49,441 nucleotides of DNA from Candidatus Rokuibacteriota bacterium (GCA_016188005.1 JACPIQ010000109.1:1-49441), one strand, 5' to 3'; counted from the stretch's first letter, positions 15,286 through 27,185 are shown. Program-made: numbers and translations. The notes: generated by a model not told the origin, from the sequence alone.

Positions 15286-15862
15286 GGGCCGCCCTCGGGG
15301 AGAGCGCCGCCAGCACGGCCAGGAGGCGGTCCAGGTCGATGGGCTTGGTGAGGAAGGCATCCACCGCAGGCGCTCCGGGGTCCGCATCCTCCGGCCCCAT
15401 GGCGCCGGACATGACGACGACGCGGCAGCGGGGATTCCGGTGCCGCGCGGCGCGCGCGATCACCCACCCGTGCTCCTCCGGGAGAACCAGGTCGGTGAGG
15501 ACCACCTGGAAGGTCTGCTGGGTCAGCGCCTCGAACGCCGAGGCGGTGTCGCCGACCACACGCACGTTCCAGCCCTCGGCGCCGAGCAATTCCTCCAGCA
15601 GCGCGCCGAACACCCGGTCGTCCTCGACCACCAGCACCGCGGGGGGCGCCGCCTCTGCGGCCGGGGATAGCGTCAGCAGTCCCTCGACGTGCACGATGGC
15701 CTCGCGGGCGACCTCCCGGAGCGACAGCAGGCCCTCGCGGAGGTTGGCGGTGTCGAGCGTCCCTCCGTCCAGCCGGGCGAGCATGGCGTCCGCCTGCCCG
15801 AGGAGCGCCGCCAGGACGTTCCGGAAGTCGCGGGCGATGCCAGCCGCCGCCGCCTCAGGCAT
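15278..15862 (-). CDS. Degenerate DHp fused to a receiver domain (194 aa)
   Basis: The C-terminal 120 residues form a receiver domain: VLVVEDDRVFG (acidic pocket), LTDLVLPEEHG (phospho-Asp), VVVMSGAMG and FLTKPIDL (Lys). The N-terminal 75 residues read GIARDFRNVLAALLGQADAM, aligning with the [15 protein letters not shown] DHp motif of the neighbouring kinase but with Arg replacing the phosphorylated His. No ATPase domain is present. It is thus a dimerising pseudo-kinase helix pair attached to a receiver, perhaps a phosphate sink or adaptor between the two flanking kinases. Its ATG overlaps the upstream kinase stop by 8 bp and its end overlaps the next gene, so the three proteins are made together. 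Confidence 0.75.
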   Translation of the reverse strand: MPEAAAAGIARDFRNVLAALLGQADAMLARLDGGTLDTANLREGLLSLREVAREAIVHVEGLLTLSPAAEAAPPAVLVVEDDRVFGALLEELLGAEGWNVRVVGDTASAFEALTQQTFQVVLTDLVLPEEHGWVIARAARHRNPRCRVVVMSGAMGPEDADPGAPAVDAFLTKPIDLDRLLAVLAALSPRAARG

Positions 15863-17780
15863 CCCCGGGCTCCGTGGCGCGCTCGCTCAGGAGCGGGAGC
15901 AGGATCCGGAAGGTCGTGCCCCGGCCGGGGGTGCTCCTGAAGCTGATGGCGCCGCCATGGTCCTCGACGACCTTGTGGGTGAGGACGAGCCCCAAGCCCG
16001 TGCCGCTGGCCTTCGTCGTGAAGAAGGGATCGAACACCTTGTCGGCGTCGAGCGTCGAGATGCCGCAGCCGGTGTCCTCGATTTCGATCCGGAGCCGACG
16101 CGCCATCCGGCCGCGCGGGACGGCGCCGAAGGGGTCCGGCCCGTGATGCCACCCCGTGCGGACCGTTAGCCGGCCCCCCGACTCCATGGCCTCGAGCGCA
16201 TTGGCCACCAGGTTCACGAAGGCCCGGTAGAGCAGGTCGGGGTCAGCCGGGACAGCCGGGACGTCCCGCGCGTACTCCCGCGCCACCGCGACGTGCCGGC
16301 TCTCGAGCTCGTGGCTGTAGAGATCGAGCACGCGGTCGAGGAGGACCGGGACGACCACGGCCTGCAGGTGCAGCCGCGAGGGGCGGGCCAGGTCGAGGAG
16401 CTGCTCGACGATCTCGTTGATCCGCTCGAGCTCCCGCGACACCACCTCCTCGAAGGAGCGCCGGAAGCCCGCGTCGTCGAACTTCCGCGAGAGGTGGCGC
16501 GTGAAGGTCCGCAGCGAGGTGAGCGGGTTCTTGATCTCGTGGGCGAGGCCCGCGGCGAGCGTGCCGAGCGCGGCGAGGCGGTCCGAGCGGCGGAGCTGCG
16601 CCTCCAGCTCGCGGACGACCGTGACGTCGCCGAAGACGCCGACGACGCCGAGGTCCTTGCCCTCCACGCCACGCAGCGGCGCCGTGCTCATCTCCACGGG
16701 AAGCGTGCCCCCGTTCGGGCGCCGGAGCGTCAGCGAGAGGTTGGTCGTCCCGTAGCGGCTTCCCAGCGTCTCGAGCAGAGTCTCGCCGATCTCGGGCGTG
16801 TGGACGAACACCTCGGTGGCGTAGCGGCCGATGACCTCCCCGGCGAAGAGCCCCGTGAGCATCTCGGCCGCAGGGTTCAGCGTCGCCACGCGCCCGTCGA
16901 GGTCGAGGGTGACGATGCCGCTCGTGAGCGAGGCGAAGATGCTGTCCGTGTAGCTCTTGAGGTCGGCCAGCTCCGCGAAGCGGCGGCTGAGCTCGGTGTG
17001 GGTCGTCTCGAGGTCCCTCCGCTGGTGGAGGAGCTGGGCCGCCATGTCGTTGAACGCGACGGCGAGCTGGCCGATCTCGTCGAAGCCGGGCGGCGCGATG
17101 CGCTGGTCGAGGTCGCCCCGCGAGATGGCCTCCGCGCCGGCTGCGAGCTGGCGGACGGGCCGGGCGATGCGCCGGGCCACGAGGGCGGCCACGAGCCCGC
17201 CGAGGAGGAGCGTCAGCACGCTCAGCCCCGCCAGCTCCCATCGGGTGCGGCTGATCTGAGCCTCCATCCGGCGCTTGGACAGCCCGACGCGGATGGTGCC
17301 CCATTTCTGCGCCGAGACCAGCACCGGGACGGCGAAGTCGTAGACCGCCGCGCGGCCCTTGCCGCGCGGGATCTCCTGGATGAAGAGGTTCTCCGCCCCG
17401 GCGGCGCGCCGGTCCGCCGCTCCGGCGAGGGGGGCGCCCACGAGCCCCGCGTTCCGGCTGTGGGCGGCCACGGCCCCCTCGGCGTCGAGCACCATCGCGT
17501 ACACCACGTCGTGACTGGCGCTCACGCGGGCCACGTTCTGCTCCAGTGCCGTGAAGTTGTAGAGGAGGAGCGGGCCGGAGGAGATCGCCGCCAGGTCGCG
17601 CGCGATGACCTCGCCCCGCCGGAGCACCTCGTCCACGATGGCGGCGTGCTGGCGATGCTCCACCACGACGAACACCCCCGCCATGACCACGAGCAGGACC
17701 AGGACGGTGCCCACCAGGAACCGGGCCTGGAGCGAGCGCGGCCGCAGCCCCCGGCGCCGCGCCCGAAGATCGTCCCTCAC
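15855..17780 (-). CDS. Membrane histidine kinase (sensor-HAMP-PAS-HisKA-HATPase)
   Basis: A 641-residue kinase of the NtrB/AtoS type. TM1 is near 18-42 (FLVGTVLVLLVVMAGVFVVV). A periplasmic domain of about 145 residues follows, then TM2 near 190-210, HAMP (ARRIARPVRQLAAGAEAISR), PAS (about 285-400), DHp with His in GLAHEIKNPLTSLRTF, and HATPase with N box NLVANALEAM, DTGCGIS and TTKASGTGLGL. It starts with a GTG that overlaps the stop of the binding-protein gene (GTGA), strong evidence that sensor and binding protein form one functional unit. NtrB-type kinases usually pair with NtrC-type activators, and such an activator gene lies 2.1 kb upstream in the same orientation. Confidence 0.88.
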   Translation of the reverse strand: MRDDLRARRRGLRPRSLQARFLVGTVLVLLVVMAGVFVVVEHRQHAAIVDEVLRRGEVIARDLAAISSGPLLLYNFTALEQNVARVSASHDVVYAMVLDAEGAVAAHSRNAGLVGAPLAGAADRRAAGAENLFIQEIPRGKGRAAVYDFAVPVLVSAQKWGTIRVGLSKRRMEAQISRTRWELAGLSVLTLLLGGLVAALVARRIARPVRQLAAGAEAISRGDLDQRIAPPGFDEIGQLAVAFNDMAAQLLHQRRDLETTHTELSRRFAELADLKSYTDSIFASLTSGIVTLDLDGRVATLNPAAEMLTGLFAGEVIGRYATEVFVHTPEIGETLLETLGSRYGTTNLSLTLRRPNGGTLPVEMSTAPLRGVEGKDLGVVGVFGDVTVVRELEAQLRRSDRLAALGTLAAGLAHEIKNPLTSLRTFTRHLSRKFDDAGFRRSFEEVVSRELERINEIVEQLLDLARPSRLHLQAVVVPVLLDRVLDLYSHELESRHVAVAREYARDVPAVPADPDLLYRAFVNLVANALEAMESGGRLTVRTGWHHGPDPFGAVPRGRMARRLRIEIEDTGCGISTLDADKVFDPFFTTKASGTGLGLVLTHKVVEDHGGAISFRSTPGRGTTFRILLPLLSERATEPGDA

Positions 17781-19429
17781 CGCCGCCCCTCCAGCCAGAT
17801 CTTCCTGAGCGGGATGTAGGGATCCCCGAGCCCATTCACCTCCACGCTCTTCACGTAGGGCTGGAAGAGCCGCTCGTAGGTGTAATGCCAGACCGGAATG
17901 ACGGGGGCGTCGTCGAGGATGCGCTGCTCGGCCCGCCGGTAGAGGTCGATGCGCCGAGAGAGGTCCGGCTCGTGCCGGGCCTCGCGCAGCAGATCGTCCA
18001 CCACCGGGTTGGCGTAGCCCGTGAGGCTGCGGGGGGTCCGCGAGTGGAAGAGCTTGAACAGGAAGTTGTCCGGGTCGGGCACATCGGCGTACCAGGCATA
18101 GAGGAACATGGGGAAGCGCCCCTCGGCCAGCCCGCGGGAGAAGGAGGGCCACCCGGTGTCGTAGTGGATCTCCAGCGGGATTCCCACCGTGGCGAGCTGC
18201 CGCTTCACGACCTCCAGCTCCCGCTCGATGCGCTCCCCCTTGACGCTCGACCAGATGGCGATGGGGCCGAGCCCGCGCCCTTCCGGATACCCGGCCTCCC
18301 GCAGGAGCGCCCGGGCCCGCGCGGGCGAATGAGGGATCGCGCGGAGCTGCGGGTTGTGCCCGGGCATGCCCGGCGGAAGGATGCCGCGCGCCGGCTGGTA
18401 CCGCCCGAGGAAGATCTCCTGGAGGATACGCTCCCGGTCGACCGCATAGGCAATGGCCTGGCGCACGCGTGGGTCCGCCAGAGGGCGGAGGCGCGTGTTG
18501 AAGCCATAGAAGCGCACGCTGAAGGTCGACCGGCGGACGTACTGGTAGCGGGGGTCTCCCGCCTTGCTGCGGCAGGGCGGAGGCACCGGGCTCTCCTCGA
18601 GCCCGCCCTGCTCGAACTCGCGACAGATGAGATCGCTCGACTCGCCCGGAAAGATCCGGTACACGATGCGCGACAGCCGCGGCGGACCATCCCAGTACTC
18701 CGCGTTGGCCCCCAGGACGATCTCCTTCCCGCGCTCCCAGCGGAGGAACCTGAAGGGGCCCGTACCCACGGGGTGGACGCCGAAGCCCTCGCCCTGCTCC
18801 CCCACGAGCTCCCGCGGGACGATCTTGGCGTGGCCCAGGGCCAGCACGGACACGAAGGGCGCCTGCGTCTCGCTGAGCGTGACCCGCACCGTGTGCCGAT
18901 CCACGGCGACCAGGCCGGAGACTTGCCGGGCGCGGCCCTCCCGGAAGGCCTGCGCCCCCTCGATCCCCGCGAAGCTGTCGGCCGCGCCAGACCGGGTTCT
19001 CGGATCCAGGATGCGCGTGAGCGAGTAGACCACGTCCTCCGCCGTCACCTCGCGGCCGTGGTGGAACTTGACCCCCTGGCGCAGCGTGAAGGTCCACGTG
19101 AGGCCGTCGCGTGAGGCCTTCCAGTAGCGGGCGAGCGCCGGAGTGATGGTGAGGGTCTGGTCGAACCGGACGAGGCCGTCAAAGATCTGCTCGGCCACGG
19201 AGCGGCCATAGATGTCGCTGATGCGCACCGGATCGAGCGTCGGGGGATCGTTGCCGAGGGGACGCCGATAGAGGGCTCCCCCCGGCGCCGGCGCAGGGGG
19301 CTCCGGCCTCTCCTGGGCCACGACGGCGACTGAGAGGGCGCCGGAGAGGGTCAGCACGGCGACGAGGAGCAAAGGGGGGCCGAAGCCCCCCTTTCTCGTG
19401 ACCGGGCAGCGGATCCCATCCCAGTCCAT
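17777..19429 (-). CDS. Family 5 extracellular solute-binding protein (DppA/OppA type)
   Basis: A 550-residue oligopeptide- or dipeptide-type binding protein. A charged N-region (VTRKGG) and hydrophobic core (LLLVAVLTLSGALSVAVVAQ) act as signal peptide. The mature part shows the SBP_bac_5 segments DPPTLDPVRISDIYG, WKASRDGLTWTFTLRQGVKF, VGTGPFRFLRWERGKEI, FGYN-like RFYGFNTRLRPLADPRVRQA and IPVWHYTYER. No peptide permease or ATPase is nearby; the next gene, overlapping by 4 bp, is a membrane histidine kinase. This suggests a sensing role, with the binding protein presenting a ligand to the kinase rather than feeding an importer. A stable UUCG-type hairpin lies within the signal-peptide codons. 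ATG 19429 has a weak ribosome-binding site. Confidence 0.85.
   Translation of the reverse strand: MDWDGIRCPVTRKGGFGPPLLLVAVLTLSGALSVAVVAQERPEPPAPAPGGALYRRPLGNDPPTLDPVRISDIYGRSVAEQIFDGLVRFDQTLTITPALARYWKASRDGLTWTFTLRQGVKFHHGREVTAEDVVYSLTRILDPRTRSGAADSFAGIEGAQAFREGRARQVSGLVAVDRHTVRVTLSETQAPFVSVLALGHAKIVPRELVGEQGEGFGVHPVGTGPFRFLRWERGKEIVLGANAEYWDGPPRLSRIVYRIFPGESSDLICREFEQGGLEESPVPPPCRSKAGDPRYQYVRRSTFSVRFYGFNTRLRPLADPRVRQAIAYAVDRERILQEIFLGRYQPARGILPPGMPGHNPQLRAIPHSPARARALLREAGYPEGRGLGPIAIWSSVKGERIERELEVVKRQLATVGIPLEIHYDTGWPSFSRGLAEGRFPMFLYAWYADVPDPDNFLFKLFHSRTPRSLTGYANPVVDDLLREARHEPDLSRRIDLYRRAEQRILDDAPVIPVWHYTYERLFQPYVKSVEVNGLGDPYIPLRKIWLEGRR
19371..19394 (-). other. 10-bp stem with UUCG tetraloop in leader of binding-protein gene
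   Basis: On the minus strand AAAGGGGGGC-TTCG-GCCCCCCTTT is a perfect 10-bp stem closed by C(UUCG)G, an exceptionally stable RNA hairpin. It lies 57 bp after the stop of the 45-residue peptide ORF and within codons 12-20 of the binding-protein gene. It could terminate or attenuate transcription after the peptide ORF, protect the short mRNA's 3' end, or set the expression ratio. The following T-run is only three bases, so intrinsic termination would be partial. Confidence 0.6.
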
Positions 19430-19450
19430 CCGCGAGCGATTTCGACTCAG

Positions 19451-19588
19451 CTAGTCACCGCCTCCACCACCGTCGGCGTTGCCGATGGCAACGAACACCT
19501 GAGTCGACTCTGAGGTCCCCGACTCGATCACGGGGGCCGCCAGCAGGAACGACGCGAGCACGAGCAGCACCGCCCAGATCCTGGTCAT
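19451..19588 (-). CDS. Exported 45-residue Gly-rich peptide (novel)
   Basis: This short ORF encodes MTRIWAVLLVLASFLLAA followed by PVIESGTSESTQ and VFVAIGNADGGGGGD. The first 18 residues are a textbook signal peptide (Arg3, hydrophobic core, Ala-x-Ala-like end); the mature part would be about 27 acidic, Gly-terminated residues. The ribosome-binding site AGGGGAGG lies 8 bp before the ATG, the strongest in this locus. A sigma-54 promoter-like element lies 71-85 bp upstream, and the next gene, 21 bp downstream, is a peptide-type binding protein. I recognise no family. It may be a secreted signal, a pheromone-like peptide or a regulatory leader peptide. Its reality rests on the ribosome-binding site, signal peptide and context. 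Confidence 0.6.
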   Translation of the reverse strand: MTRIWAVLLVLASFLLAAPVIESGTSESTQVFVAIGNADGGGGGD

Positions 19589-19658
19589 CGCTCTTCCTCC
19601 CCTGATGTAGGAATCGCCTTGTGGGCTTCACCATGAGGCCCATGGCGGAGGAGAGGGA

Positions 19659-19673
19659 GCAAGAACGCGGCCA
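19659..19673 (-). promoter_or_regulatory. Sigma-54 promoter-like -24/-12 element
   Basis: The minus strand reads TGGCCGCGTTCTTGC, fitting TGGCNNNNNNNTTGC with the essential GG and GC exactly 10 bp apart and followed by T. Transcription would start near 19647 and give a 5' leader of about 60 bases before the 45-residue ORF. An NtrC-family activator gene with the GAFTGA loop lies immediately upstream. Confidence 0.55.
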
Positions 19674-19840
19674 GCGAGCGACGCGATCCCGGCTGCGCTA
19701 ACTCATTGATTCTCCCGACGACCGTCCGAGGGCCCCGACGACTCGCCGGGAGCCCCATTGACCGCAAGGCTGTGCAGTCCCCTGGACCGGCGCCCCGCGC
19801 ATCGCCACAATCGATAAGCGCGACAGGGGCTTGGCGCACG

Positions 19841-19879
19841 TGCACAGGATCCTGGGCAGGCTGCACAGATCCCTGTGCA
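19841..19879. promoter_or_regulatory. Paired palindromic activator sites (UAS)
   Basis: TGCACAGATCCCTGTGCA (19862-19879) is a perfect 7-bp inverted repeat with a 4-bp spacer. TGCACAGGATCCTGGGCA (19841-19858) is the same palindrome with one mismatch. Their centres are 21 bp apart, two helical turns, so two activator dimers could bind one face. They lie about 190-230 bp upstream of the predicted sigma-54 start, the usual distance for enhancer-binding proteins, and 3 bp after the activator gene stop. They resemble NtrC-type TGCAC(N)GTGCA sites. Confidence 0.6.
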
Positions 19880-19881
19880 CC

Positions 19882-21330
19882 CTAGGCCTCACTCCCCGGC
19901 CGCCTGAGGCTCCACTTGGCGACCTTCAGCTGGAGGGTGTTGCGGTGGATGCCCAGGAGACGGGCCGCCTCGGTGTGGTTCCAGCCGGCGCGCTCGAGGA
20001 CCCGCAGCACGATCTGCCGCTCGAAGCGCTCGCACGCCTCCGGCAGCGGCAGGCTCTCGGTCTCGCGGGAGCGGGCGCCATGATCGGGGAGCATGAGATC
20101 CAGCGGGAGGTCCCTCAGCTGGATCACGGGCCCCTCCGCGAGGGCCACCGAGCGCTCGATGACGTTCTGCAGCTCGCGCACGTTGCCCGGCCAGCCGTAC
20201 CCCTCGAGGGCCGTCTGGGCCTCGGGGGAAAGGGCGGTGACCGGCTTGTTGAACTCCCGGCTGTAGCGGCGGATGAAGTGGGTCACCAGGAGCGGGACGT
20301 CGCCGGGCCGCCCCCGGAGCGGCGGGGCCACGAGCGGCACCACGTTGAGCCGGTAGTAGAGGTCCTCCCTGAAGGCGCCCGCGGCGATGGCCTTGCGGAG
20401 ATCGGCATTGGTGGCCGCGATGATGCGGACGTCCACCTTGATGCTGCGCGTGCCGCCGACGCGCTCGATCTCCCGCTCCTGCAGCGCCCGGAGGAGCTTG
20501 GCCTGGGCCTCCGCCCGGAGCGTGGCGATCTCGTCGAGGAACAGCGTGCCCCCCTGGGCCAGCTCGAACTTCCCGAGCTTCCGCTGATAGGCGCCCGTGA
20601 AGGCCCCGCGCTCGTGACCGAACAGCTCCGACTCCAGCAGGCTCTCGGCGATGGCGGCGGGGTTCACGGCCACGAAGGGCCGGTCCCGGCGCGGGCTCCG
20701 GCGGTGGATCGCGCGGGCGATCAGCTCCTTGCCGGTGCCGCTCTCCCCGGTGATCAGGACGGTGGCGGTGGTGCGCGCGACCTGGTCAACGACCTGGAAG
20801 AGCTTCCGCATCTCGGGCGACTGGCCCACGAGCGCCTCCGGGCCCTCCCGCCGGGCCAGCTCGGATCGCAGCGCCACCACCTCGCGCTCGAGCGTCCGCT
20901 TCTCGACGGCCCGCCGGATCAGAGGGAGGACCTCCTCCTGGTCGAACGGCTTGGTGAGGTAGTCCAGGGCGCCGAGCTTCATGGCGTCCACGGCGGTCTT
21001 GACGGTCTTCACGGCGGTGACCAGGATCACGTCGAGCCGCTCGTCGAGCGACCGGATCCGCTCGAGCACCTGGAGCCCGTCCATCCCCGGCAGCCGGACG
21101 TCCAGGAGGACGAGGTCCACCGGATCGGCGCGGAGAGTCTCGAGCGCCTGCACACCGTCCCGGGCCTCGAGGACGTCGTACTCCTCCTCGAGGATCAGGC
21201 GGAAGGACGCCCGCACTCCCGGGTCGTCGTCCACCACGAGGACGACGGAGCGGGGGCCGCGGACGGCCTCGGACGGCTCGCCGGCGAGGGGCTGGAGCAG
21301 GCCGTCGCGGGAATCGCCCGGCGCGTCCAC
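19882..21330 (-). CDS. NtrC-family sigma-54-dependent response regulator
   Basis: A 482-residue enhancer-binding protein. The receiver domain (about 29-145) has VLVVDDDPG, phospho-Asp in LLDVRLPG (D77) and Lys in TKPFD. The AAA+ domain has Walker A GESGTGKE (195-202), the sigma-54-contacting GAFTGA loop (242-247), LFLDEIATL and the GYGWPGNVRELQN region. A C-terminal Fis-type helix-turn-helix contains EAARLLGIHRNTLQLK. It activates sigma-54 RNA polymerase after phosphorylation. The GTG start lies 7 bp after the upstream M15-like gene. The paired palindromes just beyond its stop and the promoter-like element are its likely targets; the NtrB-like kinase encoded downstream is its likely partner. 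Confidence 0.93.
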   Translation of the reverse strand: MDAPGDSRDGLLQPLAGEPSEAVRGPRSVVLVVDDDPGVRASFRLILEEEYDVLEARDGVQALETLRADPVDLVLLDVRLPGMDGLQVLERIRSLDERLDVILVTAVKTVKTAVDAMKLGALDYLTKPFDQEEVLPLIRRAVEKRTLEREVVALRSELARREGPEALVGQSPEMRKLFQVVDQVARTTATVLITGESGTGKELIARAIHRRSPRRDRPFVAVNPAAIAESLLESELFGHERGAFTGAYQRKLGKFELAQGGTLFLDEIATLRAEAQAKLLRALQEREIERVGGTRSIKVDVRIIAATNADLRKAIAAGAFREDLYYRLNVVPLVAPPLRGRPGDVPLLVTHFIRRYSREFNKPVTALSPEAQTALEGYGWPGNVRELQNVIERSVALAEGPVIQLRDLPLDLMLPDHGARSRETESLPLPEACERFERQIVLRVLERAGWNHTEAARLLGIHRNTLQLKVAKWSLRRPGSEA

Positions 21331-21337
21331 GGGGCCG

Positions 21338-22129
21338 CTAGCGGCGCGCGGTGATCCGGCGTGAGGGCTGGCCGATGTGAACGTGGGCGCCCGTGGCCTC
21401 GCCGGCCACCGCCCGCCGGAAGGCGAGGAAGGGGATGCCCGCGCTGCGGAGGTAGTCCATCAGCCCCTGGCCCTCCGCGCTGTCGGGGTGCACCGCGACG
21501 TCAATGGCATCGCGGTGGTCGAAGCCGATGCGGTTGTGCGCCGCCGTCTGGCCGAACGCGCTGATGGGCAGCGGCTGGCCGAACCGGGCCACGAAGAAGC
21601 GCTGGATCTTCGCGGTATCCGCGAGCCCCCAGCGTGCGGAGCCGTTGAAGCGGATGAGGGTCGGGGTGGCGAAGTAGCCGCCGCTGGCCAGCGGGGGCAG
21701 CTTGGCGACCTGCTCGCTCACCTCCGCCTCGAGCAGGATCCGGTCGGCCTCGACGATCCAGCGCCGCGTCTCGGCCGCCTTCGCCTCGGCCTCGGCCAGC
21801 AGCCCTTCGCTCACCTCGAGCTCGCGCTGGGAGATGACGTCCCGACCGCGCAGCTCGCGCCGCAGCTCCACCAGCTCCGACAGGGTTGCCACGTCGCGCT
21901 GGTAGATCTCCAGCAGCCTCTCCAGGCTCGCGCGGTACTCGCGCGTCGTCCGGACCACGTCGGCGCTGAGCTTCTCGAGGTCGGCGGCGCGCTCTCCGCC
22001 CTGGCCGCGGGGAACCTGGATGGCGGGCCGGCCGTCCGGCGCGACCCGGCTCTGCGCAGGGGCGGGTGACGCGGCACAGGCCAGCGCGAGCGCCAGCATG
22101 ATGGGTGAGACCCGGAGATACGCGCTCAT
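21338..22129 (-). CDS. Exported coiled-coil protein with M15-peptidase-like C-terminal domain
   Basis: A 263-residue exported protein. The signal peptide is about 1-25 (VSPIMLALALACAASPAPAQ). A helical, probably coiled-coil region (45-140) follows, then a C-terminal domain with NRIGFDHRDAIDVAV and TGAHVHIG. The H205-x4-D210 and H249-x-H251 pattern is that of zinc D-Ala-D-Ala carboxypeptidases/endolysins of family M15, where these residues hold the metal. It may trim peptidoglycan peptides, or possibly process an exported peptide. The ATG at 22129 was chosen over 22270 because the upstream residues precede a clear signal peptide and are low in content. It is directly followed by the sigma-54 activator, suggesting co-expression. 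Confidence 0.65.
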   Translation of the reverse strand: MSAYLRVSPIMLALALACAASPAPAQSRVAPDGRPAIQVPRGQGGERAADLEKLSADVVRTTREYRASLERLLEIYQRDVATLSELVELRRELRGRDVISQRELEVSEGLLAEAEAKAAETRRWIVEADRILLEAEVSEQVAKLPPLASGGYFATPTLIRFNGSARWGLADTAKIQRFFVARFGQPLPISAFGQTAAHNRIGFDHRDAIDVAVHPDSAEGQGLMDYLRSAGIPFLAFRRAVAGEATGAHVHIGQPSRRITARR

Positions 22130-22221
22130 GGGTCGCGCCCCGATTGTAGCCCGGAAGGCGCCCCGGTGTCCCGATTCCCGTCGCCCCACCCCGGGCCCCA
22201 CCCTCCTCCCCGCGGTCGGGA

Positions 22222-22620
22222 TCAGACGCGGATGTCGACGACGATCTCGCGCTCCCGCGGGCCGTCGCACTCGACCAGCGCGATGCCCTGCCAGGTGCCG
22301 AGGAGGAGCCGCCCGCCCCGGATCGGCACGGTCTCCGAGGGGCCGAGGAGCGCGGCCTTCAGGTGGGCGGCGCCGTTGTCGTCGACCTTGTCGTGCTCCC
22401 AGATCCCCTGGGGGAAGAGGCGGTCGAGCGCCGTCAGCACATCGGCGCGGAAGCCGGGGTCGGCATTCTCATTGATGATGATCGCGGCCGTGGCGTGACG
22501 GACGAAGACGGTGCAGATCCCCTCCTCCCCCCCCGCCCGCGCCACCACCTCGGCCACGCGGCGCGTGATGTCCATCACCTCGTGGCACTCGCGCGTGCTG
22601 ATCCTGAAGGAGTCCTGCAT
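22222..22620 (-). CDS. yjbQ: UPF0047 family protein YjbQ
   Basis: A 132-residue protein with the YjbQ/UPF0047 pattern: GICTVFVRHATAAIIINENAD, a central WEHDKVDDNGAAHLKAALLG and a GTWQGIALVECDGPRER strand, in normal order and length. E. coli YjbQ has weak thiamine-phosphate-synthase-like activity in vivo; the true role is not settled. ATG 22620 follows a GGGAGGAGGGGGAGAG ribosome-binding region and is preferred to the upstream in-frame codon at 22638. It is an independent housekeeping-type gene between two signalling genes. Confidence 0.92.
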   Translation of the reverse strand: MQDSFRISTRECHEVMDITRRVAEVVARAGGEEGICTVFVRHATAAIIINENADPGFRADVLTALDRLFPQGIWEHDKVDDNGAAHLKAALLGPSETVPIRGGRLLLGTWQGIALVECDGPREREIVVDIRV

Positions 22621-22670
22621 CTCTCCCCCTCCTCCCACGCTCTATCGGGCCGGGAGCGTGGATCTCCAGT

Positions 22671-26999
<4,329 letters not shown>

Positions 27000-27104
27000 G
27001 GTCTGGTAATGGCCTCCGGCCCACTCACGCAATGGGAGTGCCAGAGGACAACTACCTGGAAATCCTGGACGCCCCGGCCGAGTGCCGGCCATGCCGTGAC
27101 AGGA

Positions 27105-27138
27105 CTGCCGGCGGGCCGTGCCAGGCTGGCACCGGCAG
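27105..27138. terminator. Nested inverted repeat after the acyl-CoA dehydrogenase gene
   Basis: GTGCCA-GGC-TGGCAC (27118-27132) is nested inside CTGCCGG ... CCGGCAG (27105-27111 and 27132-27138). It lies 48 bp past the end of the acyl-CoA degradation operon and before the large kinase gene. The stem is strong but there is no T-tract, so it may act as a rho-assisted terminator or mRNA 3'-end hairpin. Confidence 0.4.
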
Positions 27139-27185
27139 GCTCAGTGGGGCCGGTAGCCCACGAGCCCTCCTCTCGCGCGGGGGCG

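Noticed and set aside
15855-19097. Reading the membrane kinase as a 1080-residue protein extending over the binding-protein gene
   Set aside because: Residues upstream of 17780 are the binding-protein gene in the wrong frame; a GTG overlapping the binding-protein stop gives a normal kinase N-terminus with TM1.
19755-19790. CTGCACAGCCTTGC on the minus strand as an alternative sigma-54 promoter
   Set aside because: The GG doublet is absent at the position 10 bp before GC; the element at 19659-19673 fits properly.
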